Below are positions 14,042 through 21,419 of a stretch of DNA of 29,696 nt, piece after piece. The position numbers and the translations under genes are program-made. The notes under the pieces are model-generated. The model was not told the DNA's origin. It saw only the letters and a program-made list of their open reading frames with translations, and did not search any database. Position 1 is the first letter of the stretch; each line of letters opens with the position of its first letter. Source of the DNA: JBOHSA01 sp050732995 (GTDB lineage Bacteria; Gemmatimonadota; Gemmatimonadetes; Gemmatimonadales; GWC2-71-9); assembly GCA_050732995.1 (NCBI GenBank), contig JBOHSA010000128.1, forward strand, positions 1 to 29,696. Direction: 5' to 3'.

Positions 14042-15166
14042 GTGGCCAGGAACCCTCTCGTTATCCGCTTGGTGGCGGTCGCCGCGGCAGGCGTCGCCCT
14101 GTCCCTGTGGCTGGGCGGCGCGCCGCCCGTGGGCCGGGTCCGCACGTACTACATCGCCGCGGACGAGGTCGGATGGGACTACGTCCCCGGCGGCCGGGAT
14201 GAGATCGCCGGCCGGCCGTTCCAGGACTCGGCGTTCTTCGTCAACGCGCCGGCGCGGCCGGTCGCCACGCTCTACAAGAAAGTGCTGTTCCGCGAGTACA
14301 CCGACAGCACGTTCCGGACGCTCAAGGTGCGCGCGCCCGAATGGGAACACCTCGGCTTCCTCGGACCCCTGATTCGGGCCGAAGTGGGGGACACCCTCAA
14401 AATCGTGTTCAAGAACAACGGGGACCGCCCCTACAGCGTCCACCCGCACGGCGTGTTCTACAACAAGGATTCCGAGGGCGCGCCGTACAGCGACGGCACG
14501 AGCGGCGCCGACAAGCGCGACGACGGCGTGCCGCCCGGTGGGACGAACGTCTACGTCTGGCCCGTGCCCGAGCGCGCGGGGCCGGGGCCAAGCGAGGGGA
14601 GCTCGGTAATGTGGATGTACCACTCGCACGTCGACGAGACGCGCGACGTGAATACCGGACTGATCGGCGTCATGATCGTCACGGCGCGGGGGCAGGCGCG
14701 CCCCGACGGGTCGCCGCGCGATGTGGATCGGGAGGTCGTGGCGGCGTTTGCGCAGGTGCACGAGGAGGACAGCTGGCTCGTCCAAAAGAACCTCACCATC
14801 CGGCTCGACTCCACCCCGCCTCGCGCCAACCCGTCGCAGAAGCAGAACTTTTACCCGTGGTTCGTGACGTTTTCGATCAACGGCTTCATCCACGGCAGCC
14901 TGCCGCTCCAGTCGGTCACGTTCAAGCGGGGCGAGCGGGTGCGCTGGTACCTGATGGCGTCCACCAACGACTTCGACTTCCACACGCCTCACTGGCACGG
15001 CAACACCGTTCTGATCCACGGCGCGCGGATGGACGTGACGGGGCTGATGGCGATGGAGATGCTGACGGCCGACATGGTGCCGGACAATCCGGGCGCGTGG
15101 CTGTTCCACTGCCACGTCACGTTCCATAACGCGGCCGGGATGGCGGCGCGGTACGCGGTGCGGTAA
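14042..15166 (+). CDS. Two-domain ceruloplasmin-like multicopper oxidase
   Basis: 374 aa from GTG 14042, followed at once by a hydrophobic signal/anchor (LVIRLVAVAAAGVALSLWLG). Two cupredoxin domains are present. Domain 1 has HPHGVFY (His134, His136) and YHSHVDE (His194, His196). Domain 2 has HTPHWHG (His314, His317, His319) and FHCHVTFHNAAGM (His356, Cys357, His358, His362, Met367). This is a full set of eight trinuclear-site His and four type-1 ligands; the type-1 copper is only in domain 2. Domain 1 text (YYIAADEVGWDYVPGG, EYTDSTFRTL, LGFLGPLIRAEVGDTL) strongly recalls the ceruloplasmin/hephaestin/factor VIII A domain. Two-domain oxidases function as trimers. It probably oxidises Cu(I), Fe(II) or phenolics in the periplasm. 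It diverges from the TPR-msrA operon. Confidence 0.9.
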   Translation: MARNPLVIRLVAVAAAGVALSLWLGGAPPVGRVRTYYIAADEVGWDYVPGGRDEIAGRPFQDSAFFVNAPARPVATLYKKVLFREYTDSTFRTLKVRAPEWEHLGFLGPLIRAEVGDTLKIVFKNNGDRPYSVHPHGVFYNKDSEGAPYSDGTSGADKRDDGVPPGGTNVYVWPVPERAGPGPSEGSSVMWMYHSHVDETRDVNTGLIGVMIVTARGQARPDGSPRDVDREVVAAFAQVHEEDSWLVQKNLTIRLDSTPPRANPSQKQNFYPWFVTFSINGFIHGSLPLQSVTFKRGERVRWYLMASTNDFDFHTPHWHGNTVLIHGARMDVTGLMAMEMLTADMVPDNPGAWLFHCHVTFHNAAGMAARYAVR

Positions 15167-15300
15167 GGACGGGTGGGGGGGATAGTGAGAATCGGTCGTA
15201 AATCGTTGTAGTATCTGCAGTTTGCTGGACAGCGCCACTCCATCCTTGACTTTCGGTTTTTCTTCGGGCACGTTCTGTACCCGTTTGCCTCGGCGGCGTC
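15167..15300 (+). promoter_or_regulatory. Intergenic region upstream of imuB-dnaE2
   Basis: 134 bp, lower in GC than its neighbours. It contains TTGACT at 15246-15251, which could be a -35 box without an obvious -10 partner, and GTTC-N7-GTTT at 15272-15286. No terminator for the multicopper oxidase is evident. The imuB promoter should lie here. Confidence 0.4.
15272..15286 (+). promoter_or_regulatory. Possible LexA-like half-site pair GTTC-N7-GTTT
   Basis: GTTC at 15272, seven bases, GTTT at 15283, ending 14 bp before the imuB start. The alphaproteobacterial LexA box is GTTC-N7-GTTC, so one base differs. It could be an SOS operator, since imuB-dnaE2 cassettes are usually damage-inducible, but such a short match can occur by chance. 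Confidence 0.2.
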
Positions 15301-16452
15301 GTGGATCGTGCCATCTTGTACGTCAATCCGCTCACGTTCCCCATAGCCGTGGAGCGCCGGGTGAGCGGACGGCTCGCGGGCCGGCCGCTTGCGCTCGCCC
15401 CCGGAGGTACGGACCGCGTGATCGTCTGGTCCGCCTCCCCGGAGGCGGCACTCGCCGGCGTGGCGGTGGGCATGCCGCTGTACCAGGCGCTGCGCCGCTG
15501 CCCCGATCTCGTGGTCCTCCCGCCCCGGCTCGATTTGTACCACCGGGCCGCCCGCGCGCTCGATCGGATCCTCCGGCCGTACGTGCCCGTGATCGAGCCG
15601 CACACGCTGGGCCACGCCTACGGCGACCTCACCGGCACGCGCCGGTTGTTCGGCCCCGCGCTCGACGTGGCGGCCCGCCTCCGGCGCGAGATCTGGAGGC
15701 GCCTCGGCCTGCCGGTCACGGTGGGGGTCGCGGGGAGCAAGGTGGTGAGCGAAGTGGCCGCGCATGTGCTGAAGCCGGAGCCGGTGGTGGACGTGCGGCC
15801 GGGCGAGGAGCCCGCGTTTCTCGCCCCGCATCCGCTGGCGGCGCTCCCCGGCGCCGCCCCCGAGATCCGCGAGCGGCTCGCGCGCTACAACGTGGAGCGG
15901 ATCGGCGCCCTCGCCGCGCTCACGCGGGTGCAGGTGGAGAGCGTGCTGGGACGCCGCGGCGCCGTGCTGCACGCCCGCGCCAGCGGGATCGACCCGCGGC
16001 CGGTGCTGCCGCTCGCGCGGTGCGAGACGCTGCACGCGCGCGCGCTGCTCGCCCAGGAAACGAACGACCGCGACCTGCTCGGCGCCGAGCTGCGGCGCCT
16101 CGCCGAGGAGCTGGGCCGCACGCTGCGCCGCCGCGGCGCGAGCGCCGATCGGCTCGCGCTCCGGGTCGGCTACGCCGACCACCGCGATGCCGAGGGCGAC
16201 GTCCCGCTCGCGCCGGCAACCGACCTGGACGTCGAGCTGCACGCCGCCGCCCGGCGGCTGTTCGACCGCGTCGCCCACCGCCGCATCGCGCTGTCCGCCG
16301 TCCTCCTCACGGCGACGCTCGCCGCGGGCGGCGCCGTGCAGCTGTCGCTGTTCGATCGGCCGCCGCCGGCCGTCCGATGCCGCGACCTGAACGACGCGCT
16401 CGACCGCGTCCGGCGGCGGTACGGGACGAAGAGCATCCGGTATGGGCGCTGA
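15301..16452 (+). CDS. imuB: ImuB-like non-catalytic Y-family polymerase subunit
   Basis: 383 aa from GTG 15301. It has Y-family polymerase architecture: palm start AILYVNPLTFPIAVERR, fingers, palm EPHTLGHAYGDLTGTRRLFG, HhH thumb (LARYNVERIGALAALTRVQV) and a little-finger domain (245-345). The catalytic carboxylates are lost: the first Asp is Asn9 and the DE pair before AYxD is Gly104-His105. That is the ImuB hallmark. A perfect beta-clamp motif QLSLF lies at 347-351. ImuB tethers the mutasome to the sliding clamp and recruits DnaE2. Its 3' end overlaps dnaE2 by 11 bp, confirming the pairing. No ImuA gene is adjacent; the upstream gene is the copper oxidase. Confidence 0.88.
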   Translation: MDRAILYVNPLTFPIAVERRVSGRLAGRPLALAPGGTDRVIVWSASPEAALAGVAVGMPLYQALRRCPDLVVLPPRLDLYHRAARALDRILRPYVPVIEPHTLGHAYGDLTGTRRLFGPALDVAARLRREIWRRLGLPVTVGVAGSKVVSEVAAHVLKPEPVVDVRPGEEPAFLAPHPLAALPGAAPEIRERLARYNVERIGALAALTRVQVESVLGRRGAVLHARASGIDPRPVLPLARCETLHARALLAQETNDRDLLGAELRRLAEELGRTLRRRGASADRLALRVGYADHRDAEGDVPLAPATDLDVELHAAARRLFDRVAHRRIALSAVLLTATLAAGGAVQLSLFDRPPPAVRCRDLNDALDRVRRRYGTKSIRYGR

Positions 16453-19400
16453 CTTCGTCCACCTCCACGTTCACTCGGCCTACTCGCAGATCGGCGGCAC
16501 CGCCGGCGCGTCGTCGCTCGAGGCGCTTGCCGCGGCCGCGCGCGAGCGGGGGATGCGCTCGCTCGCGCTCACCGACACGAACGGCGTCTACGGCGCGATG
16601 GACTTCCGCCGCGTCGCGCAGGCGTACGACCTGACGCCGGTGTACGGCGCGTCGCTCGAGACCCCGACCGCGCACGCCGTGCTGCTCCCACTCGACGCGA
16701 CGGGCTGGGCGAGTCTCTGTCGCGCGATCACGGCGCGCCATTCCGCGGCTGACTTCGATCTCAGCCGTCAGTTGTCCGTCGACCGGGCGGGGCTGGTGGT
16801 CCTGACCAACGACCTCGTGCTGCTCGACCGGGTGGCGCAGGCCTCGGGAACCGAGCGGCTGTACGTCGAGCTGATCCCCGGCCGGGGCCGGGAGCTGGCT
16901 CAGGCGTTCGCCCGGCGGCACGGGTTGCCGCCGGTGGCGACGAATGCCGTCCGGTTCGCCCACCCCCAGGATCACGCGCGCCACCGGCTGCTCGCCGCGA
17001 TCGGGCGGAACGCGACGCTCACGACTCTGCCCCTCGACGCCGTGGCGCCGCGCGACGCCTGGCTCAAGCCGCCGGCGGAGATAGCGCGGCTGTTCCCCGA
17101 CTGCGCCGTGGCGCTGGGAAACGCCCTCGAGCTGGCCGACCGCTGCCGTGGCGAGCCGCCGGGCGGACGGGTGATCTTGCCGCAATTCGCCGGCGCGGAA
17201 GCGCTCGCTAAGTTGCGGTCCCTCAGTGAACTGGGGGCTCGGCGTCGCTATGGTGACGAGATGCTGTCGCCTGTGGTTCGCGACCGGATCGAGCACGAGC
17301 TGGCGATCATCGCGGCCAAGCACTACGCCGACTACTTCCTGGTGGTGTGGGACATCGTCGCACACGCGCCGACCCACTGCGGCCGGGGCTCGGTCGCCAA
17401 CTCGATCGTCAGCTACTGTCTCGGCCTCACGCACGTGGACCCGCTGCAGCAGGGGCTCGTGTTCGAGCGCTTTCTCAACCCGGGGCGCCGCGATCCGCCC
17501 GACGCCGATCTCGACTTCCCCTGGGACGAGCGCGACCGGGTGCTCGAGTACGTGTTCCGGAAATACGGTCCCGGGCGGGCGGCGATGGTGGCGAATCACG
17601 TCGCCTTCCGGCGCCGGGCCGCGCTGCGCGAGGTGGCCAAGGTGTACGGGCGCCCCGCGACGGAGATCGGCGCCGTGACCGAGCGGCTCCCCTGGGCCGA
17701 CGGATGGGGAGGGAGCGGGAGCGGCGCGGGCGGGGGCGGCGCAGGCGCCCGGCTCACGGAGCTGCTCGCGACCCATCCGAACTTCCGCTCGCTGGCATTG
17801 GGCGGTGCCTGGCCCGAGATCGCCGAACTCGCCGAGGGGCTCGTGGGGTTGCCGCGCAACCTGTCGCTGCATTCCGGGGGCGTGGTGATCGTGCCGGACG
17901 CGCTCACGAACTACGTCCCGGTCGAGCCCGCCGCCAAGCAGCTCGACACGCCCGAGGGGGGGGGCGCGATGCCGGTGCCGTCGATCCAGTTCGAGAAGGA
18001 CGGGACCGAGGACGCGGGGCTCGTGAAGATCGATCTGCTCGGCAACCGCTCCCTCGCCGTGATCCGCGACGCGATCGCCGCGGTGGGGGAGCACGAAGGG
18101 GTCGCGATCGATTACACGACGAGCGCGCCCGAGGGGGACGCGGCGACGCGTGAGGTGTTCCGCACCGGGAACACGATGGGGGTGTTCTACACCGAGTCGC
18201 CCGCAGCGCGGCTCTTGTGTCAGAAGAGCCAGGCCGACCGATTCGATCTGCTGGTGCTCAACACGAGCATCATCCGGCCCGCCTCGAACCGCTACATCAA
18301 CACCTATCTCGCGCGGCTGCACGGAGCGCCGTACGAGCCGCCGCACCCGGTGCTGCGCGATGTGCTGGCCGAGACGTTCGGGGTGATGGTGTACCAGGAG
18401 GACGTGGTGAACGTGTGCGTGGCGCTCGCGGGGATGGACGTGGCGGAAGCGGACGGGGTGCGCAAGGCGCTGACCAAGAAGCGGCCGCTGAAGGAGCTGT
18501 GGGGTTACGCGGAGCAGTTCCGCGCGGGCGCCGCGGCGCGCGGCGTCGCGCCGCAGGTGATCAACGAGGTGTGGGACATGATCCTCTCGTTCTCCGGCTA
18601 CTCCTTCTGCAAGGGCCACTCCGCGTCCTACATCCAGGTGGCGCTGCAGTCGGGGTACCTGCGGGCGCACCATCCCGCCGAGTTCATCGCCGCGGTGCTC
18701 TCCAACGAAGGCGGCTATTACGCGCCGTTCGTCTACATCGCCGAGGCGCGGCGTATGGGGCTCACGATCGTGCCGCCGGACGTGAACGCCAGCGACGTGC
18801 CCTACACGGGCCGGGACCAGCTCTTGCGCATCGGCCTGCTGGCGCTGAAGGGGCTCTCGGCGGCGGGGCTCGCCGCCCTCATCACCGAGCGGCAGGAGCA
18901 GGGACCGTACCGCTCGCTCGACGACCTGCGCCGCCGCGGCGGGCTCGGTCCCGGGGACCTGCGGATCTTGGTTCAGGCCGGGGCGTGCGACGGGATCGCC
19001 GGCGGGATGACGCGCCCCCAGCTGATGTGGCTGGTCGACGCCGAGGCCCATCAGTCGTTGCCCATTCAGGGGTTGCTCGACCTGGCCGGCACCAGCTCGA
19101 CGGCCCCGCCGCTCGCCGAATATGACGCCGACCGCCAGCTCAAGGACGAGTACGCCGTGCTCGGCTACCTCGCGTCGCGCCACCCGATGACGCTGTTCGC
19201 CGACACCCTGCGCGCCGTCCAGCCGGTGCCGGCGCCCCAGCTCCCCCGGCATGTAGGAAAGCTCGTCACCTGCGCCGGCATGCTCACCACTGCCAAGCCG
19301 GTGCACACGGTGCGCGACGAGCCGATGGAGTTCGTGACCTTCGACGACGGCCACGGTCTGATCGAGACGGTGATCTTCCCCGACGTGTACCGCAAGGTCG

Positions 19401-19567
19401 TGCCGCTGCTGTTCGGCCCCGGACCCTACGTGCTGCGGGGTCGCGTCGAGCAGTCCTACGGCGCCGTGACGCTCACGGTCACAGCGCTCGACCGGCTGGA
19501 CCGCTACGCGCGGCGCCGACGGCTGCCGTGGGGAGGGGGCGTAGGGGAGTTGTCACACTTGTGTTGA
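16442..19567 (+). CDS. dnaE2: Error-prone DNA polymerase III alpha subunit DnaE2 (ImuC)
   Basis: 1041 aa, typical DnaE2 length. The N-terminal PHP domain starts FVHLHVHSAYSQIGGTAGAS. The palm carries PDADLDF (Asp354, Asp356) and KIDLLG (Asp531), matching the three catalytic Asp of the C family, so it should be an active polymerase. Fingers include YQEDVV and GYSFCKGHSASY. An OB-fold (residues about 930-1010) follows the HhH region, and the tau-binding tail of DnaE1 is absent. It performs mutagenic lesion bypass with ImuB. A Gly/Ser-rich insert from hexamer-like repeats lies at residues 422-435 and a nine-G run at 17956-17964. The stop codon overlaps the TTGACA box of the next gene's promoter. 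Confidence 0.95.
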   Translation: MGADFVHLHVHSAYSQIGGTAGASSLEALAAAARERGMRSLALTDTNGVYGAMDFRRVAQAYDLTPVYGASLETPTAHAVLLPLDATGWASLCRAITARHSAADFDLSRQLSVDRAGLVVLTNDLVLLDRVAQASGTERLYVELIPGRGRELAQAFARRHGLPPVATNAVRFAHPQDHARHRLLAAIGRNATLTTLPLDAVAPRDAWLKPPAEIARLFPDCAVALGNALELADRCRGEPPGGRVILPQFAGAEALAKLRSLSELGARRRYGDEMLSPVVRDRIEHELAIIAAKHYADYFLVVWDIVAHAPTHCGRGSVANSIVSYCLGLTHVDPLQQGLVFERFLNPGRRDPPDADLDFPWDERDRVLEYVFRKYGPGRAAMVANHVAFRRRAALREVAKVYGRPATEIGAVTERLPWADGWGGSGSGAGGGGAGARLTELLATHPNFRSLALGGAWPEIAELAEGLVGLPRNLSLHSGGVVIVPDALTNYVPVEPAAKQLDTPEGGGAMPVPSIQFEKDGTEDAGLVKIDLLGNRSLAVIRDAIAAVGEHEGVAIDYTTSAPEGDAATREVFRTGNTMGVFYTESPAARLLCQKSQADRFDLLVLNTSIIRPASNRYINTYLARLHGAPYEPPHPVLRDVLAETFGVMVYQEDVVNVCVALAGMDVAEADGVRKALTKKRPLKELWGYAEQFRAGAAARGVAPQVINEVWDMILSFSGYSFCKGHSASYIQVALQSGYLRAHHPAEFIAAVLSNEGGYYAPFVYIAEARRMGLTIVPPDVNASDVPYTGRDQLLRIGLLALKGLSAAGLAALITERQEQGPYRSLDDLRRRGGLGPGDLRILVQAGACDGIAGGMTRPQLMWLVDAEAHQSLPIQGLLDLAGTSSTAPPLAEYDADRQLKDEYAVLGYLASRHPMTLFADTLRAVQPVPAPQLPRHVGKLVTCAGMLTTAKPVHTVRDEPMEFVTFDDGHGLIETVIFPDVYRKVVPLLFGPGPYVLRGRVEQSYGAVTLTVTALDRLDRYARRRRLPWGGGVGELSHLC
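17711..17746 (+). repeat. G-rich hexamer array in dnaE2
   Basis: GGGAGC twice, then GGCGCG, GGCGGG, GGCGGC and a last degenerate unit. It encodes a Gly/Ser/Ala linker inserted in the polymerase (about residues 424-435). It looks like the same kind of low-complexity insert as the arrays in lhr, but with a 6-bp period. Confidence 0.6.
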
Positions 19568-19574
19568 CACAACT
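19548..19574. promoter_or_regulatory. Nested dyad operator over the -35 box of the Clp_N-GntR gene
   Basis: AGTTGT at 19548-19553 mirrors ACAACT at 19569-19574. TGTCA at 19551-19555 mirrors TGACA at 19565-19569. ACACTTGTGT at 19555-19564 is a near-palindrome (ACAC/GTGT). The dyads cover the TTGACA box at 19564-19569 and the dnaE2 stop, which suggests repressor binding, possibly by the GntR-type product encoded immediately downstream. Confidence 0.5.
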
Positions 19575-19593
19575 GCCAGACGACACCTATGTT
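19564..19593 (+). promoter_or_regulatory. Sigma-70-type promoter for the Clp_N-GntR operon
   Basis: Consensus TTGACA at 19564-19569, 18-bp spacer, TATGTT at 19588-19593. Transcription would start near 19600, giving a ~35-nt leader for ATG 19635 or a nearly leaderless mRNA for the in-frame GTG at 19602. Confidence 0.6.
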
Positions 19594-19634
19594 CAGCACG
19601 AGTGGTACAAGCCATCACCTTGTGGGACAATGAG

Positions 19635-20585
19635 ATGAAGCTGTTTCACACGTCACCCGCGCACGAGTTCTCGGGACGCCTGCCACTCGGTAGCCGAGTG
19701 GTGAGGGTCCTCGAGATCGCACGGGAAGAAGCGCGACGCCTGAGGCACGACACCGTGGACGCCGAGCACATCCTGCTCGGCATTATTCGAGTCCAGGCCC
19801 TTGTCGCTGAGCGCGGTATTGGTGAAGACCAGGGTGGACAAGTGAATGCGATGCTTGGCTCGGTGTCCATGGATCCAGGAGGCATCCGGAACCAAGTGGA
19901 GCATTCCCTCCGACCCGGCGCAGTGACAGGCTCTCCGCCCTCCGCCAAGGTGCCCTACACGCACCGCGCAAGGGCGGTGATGGTGCACGCGACGGACGAA
20001 GCCCAGGGTCTCGGAGATCGCCGTGTCGGCACGCACCACCTCATGCTCGGCATTCTCCGCGAGGACGGAGGGAAGGCGGCGCAGGTCCTCAAGGATGCCG
20101 GTCTGACCCTCGACCGCGCACGGGCGCTGATCCGGGGGAGATCCACCCATCTCGCCGAGGAGCCGACCTCCGGCTTCACCTTCCAGATCGACCATGCCTC
20201 CTCCCGCTCGATCTACGAACAGATCATCGACCAGGTGCGCGAAGCGGTCGCGAGCGGGCGTCTCCGCCGGGGAGATCGTCTGCCCACGGTGCGACGGCTC
20301 GCTGGTCGGCTCGGTATTGCTCCCGGAACGGTCGCTCGGGGCTACGGCGATCTCGAGCGCCACGGGGTAGTGGTCACGGAGAGAGGGCGGGGGACGCGAG
20401 TGGCCGTGCGGCGGGAGGCCCCAAGGGAATCGGCCGAAGCCCTGGTCGGGCTGTTGCGCCCTGTCGTAGTCGCCGCCTTCCATCGCCGGGAGAGCGCTCA
20501 GGAACTCCGTCGCGCGCTCGAGGAGGCCATGAAGGGCATCTTGACCGCCGACAGTGGGGCAGGGGTAGAGCCATCGGGGGGGTGA
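19635..20585 (+). CDS. Clp_N-domain x2 fused to a GntR/YtrA-type HTH regulator
   Basis: 316 aa from ATG 19635 (GTGGGA at 19622-19627 as ribosome site); GTG 19602 would add 11 residues. Residues 20-95 and 107-168 are two copies of the Clp N-terminal helical repeat found in ClpC/ClpA: RVLEIAREEARRLRH...DAEHILLGI and YTHRARAVMVHATDEAQ...GTHHLMLGILRED. Residues 190-258 form a GntR winged HTH of the YtrA type (SIYEQIIDQVREAVASGRLR, LPTVRRLAGRLGIAPGTVAR), with a short helical tail. In ClpC the Glu of each TEHILLG binds phosphoarginine (as I recall, E32 and E106 in B. subtilis); here the first is kept (Glu44) and the second is His134. No AAA+ or protease domain is present. It is probably a transcription factor sensing a ligand or modified peptide through the Clp_N repeats. 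It is coupled to the next gene by a GTGA overlap. Confidence 0.85.
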   Translation: MKLFHTSPAHEFSGRLPLGSRVVRVLEIAREEARRLRHDTVDAEHILLGIIRVQALVAERGIGEDQGGQVNAMLGSVSMDPGGIRNQVEHSLRPGAVTGSPPSAKVPYTHRARAVMVHATDEAQGLGDRRVGTHHLMLGILREDGGKAAQVLKDAGLTLDRARALIRGRSTHLAEEPTSGFTFQIDHASSRSIYEQIIDQVREAVASGRLRRGDRLPTVRRLAGRLGIAPGTVARGYGDLERHGVVVTERGRGTRVAVRREAPRESAEALVGLLRPVVVAAFHRRESAQELRRALEEAMKGILTADSGAGVEPSGG

Positions 20586-21412
20586 ACACGCCGCACGACA
20601 AGGCCGTTGCCTTCCGCCGGCTGCACGCCGGCCCGCGCGTGCTCGTGCTCCCGAACGTCTGGGACGTGGTGAGCGCGCGGATCGTCGAGCTGGCCGGATT
20701 TCCCGCGCTCGCGACGAGCAGCGCGGGCGTGGCCTGGGCGCTGGGGTATCCCGACGGGCAGCGGATCAGTCGCGGCGAGATGACGGCGGTCGTCGCACGG
20801 ATCGCGCGCGCCGTCGCGGTGCCGGTGACCGCCGACATGGAGGCGGGCTACGGGCCCCGGCCGGAGGACGCGGCCGCGACGGCGCGGGCGGTCGTCGCGG
20901 CGGGCGCTGTCGGGATGAACCTGGAGGACGCGGCCGAGCGTGAGGGCGAGCTGGTGGATGTCGCCCTGCAGGTGGAGCGGATCCGGGCCGCGCGGGAGGC
21001 CGCTACCGCGACGCCGATCGTGATCAATGCGCGGACGGACGTGTTCCTCTCTGGCATCGGCGAGCCGGCGAGACGGCTTGCGCACGCGGTGAAACGGCTC
21101 GGCGCCTACCACGCGGCGGGAGCCGACAGCCTCTTCTGCCCCGGCGTGAAGGACGCGCCGACCATCGCCGCGCTCGCGCGCGAGCTCGCCGGCCCTTTGA
21201 ATATCCTCGCCGGCCCGGGCGCGCCGCCCATCCCCGAGCTCGAGCGGCTCGGCGTGCGTCGCGTGAGCCTCGGCGCGCAAGTGATGCGCGCCGCGCTCGG
21301 GGCCGTGCGGCGCGTCGCCGCCGAACTCGGCGGCCCGGGCACCTACACCGCCATCGCCGAGTCGGCCGTCACCGACGACATCAACCGCCTGCTCGCCGGC
21401 ATCGGCCGGTGA
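20582..21412 (+). CDS. Isocitrate lyase/PEP mutase superfamily enzyme
   Basis: 276 aa TIM-barrel protein of the PEP mutase/2-methylisocitrate lyase superfamily. Visible signatures are LPNVWDVVSARIVELAGFPA, TSSAGVAWALGYPDG, PVTADMEAGYG (metal and phosphate-binding Asp/Glu), GMNLEDA and INARTDVF. The Cys-containing KKCGH loop of true isocitrate lyases is absent, so the carbon-carbon or carbon-phosphorus substrate is unknown. GTG 20582 overlaps the stop of the Clp_N-GntR regulator, so the two proteins are translated together and the regulator may control this enzyme. Confidence 0.88.
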   Translation: MNTPHDKAVAFRRLHAGPRVLVLPNVWDVVSARIVELAGFPALATSSAGVAWALGYPDGQRISRGEMTAVVARIARAVAVPVTADMEAGYGPRPEDAAATARAVVAAGAVGMNLEDAAEREGELVDVALQVERIRAAREAATATPIVINARTDVFLSGIGEPARRLAHAVKRLGAYHAAGADSLFCPGVKDAPTIAALARELAGPLNILAGPGAPPIPELERLGVRRVSLGAQVMRAALGAVRRVAAELGGPGTYTAIAESAVTDDINRLLAGIGR

Positions 21413-21419
21413 GGCCTGG

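Noticed and set aside
16307..19354. A 1015-codon open frame on the minus strand across imuB and dnaE2
   Set aside because: It lies antisense to a gene with all catalytic motifs of DnaE2; its translation is Arg/Gly/Pro/His-rich without any recognisable domain. Long antisense frames are usual at this GC content.
19602..19634. GTG 19602 as the main start of the Clp_N-GntR gene
   Set aside because: It would sit about 2 bases after the predicted transcription start and has no Shine-Dalgarno; ATG 19635 has a GTGGGA site and removes a non-conserved 11-residue extension. It is not fully excluded.
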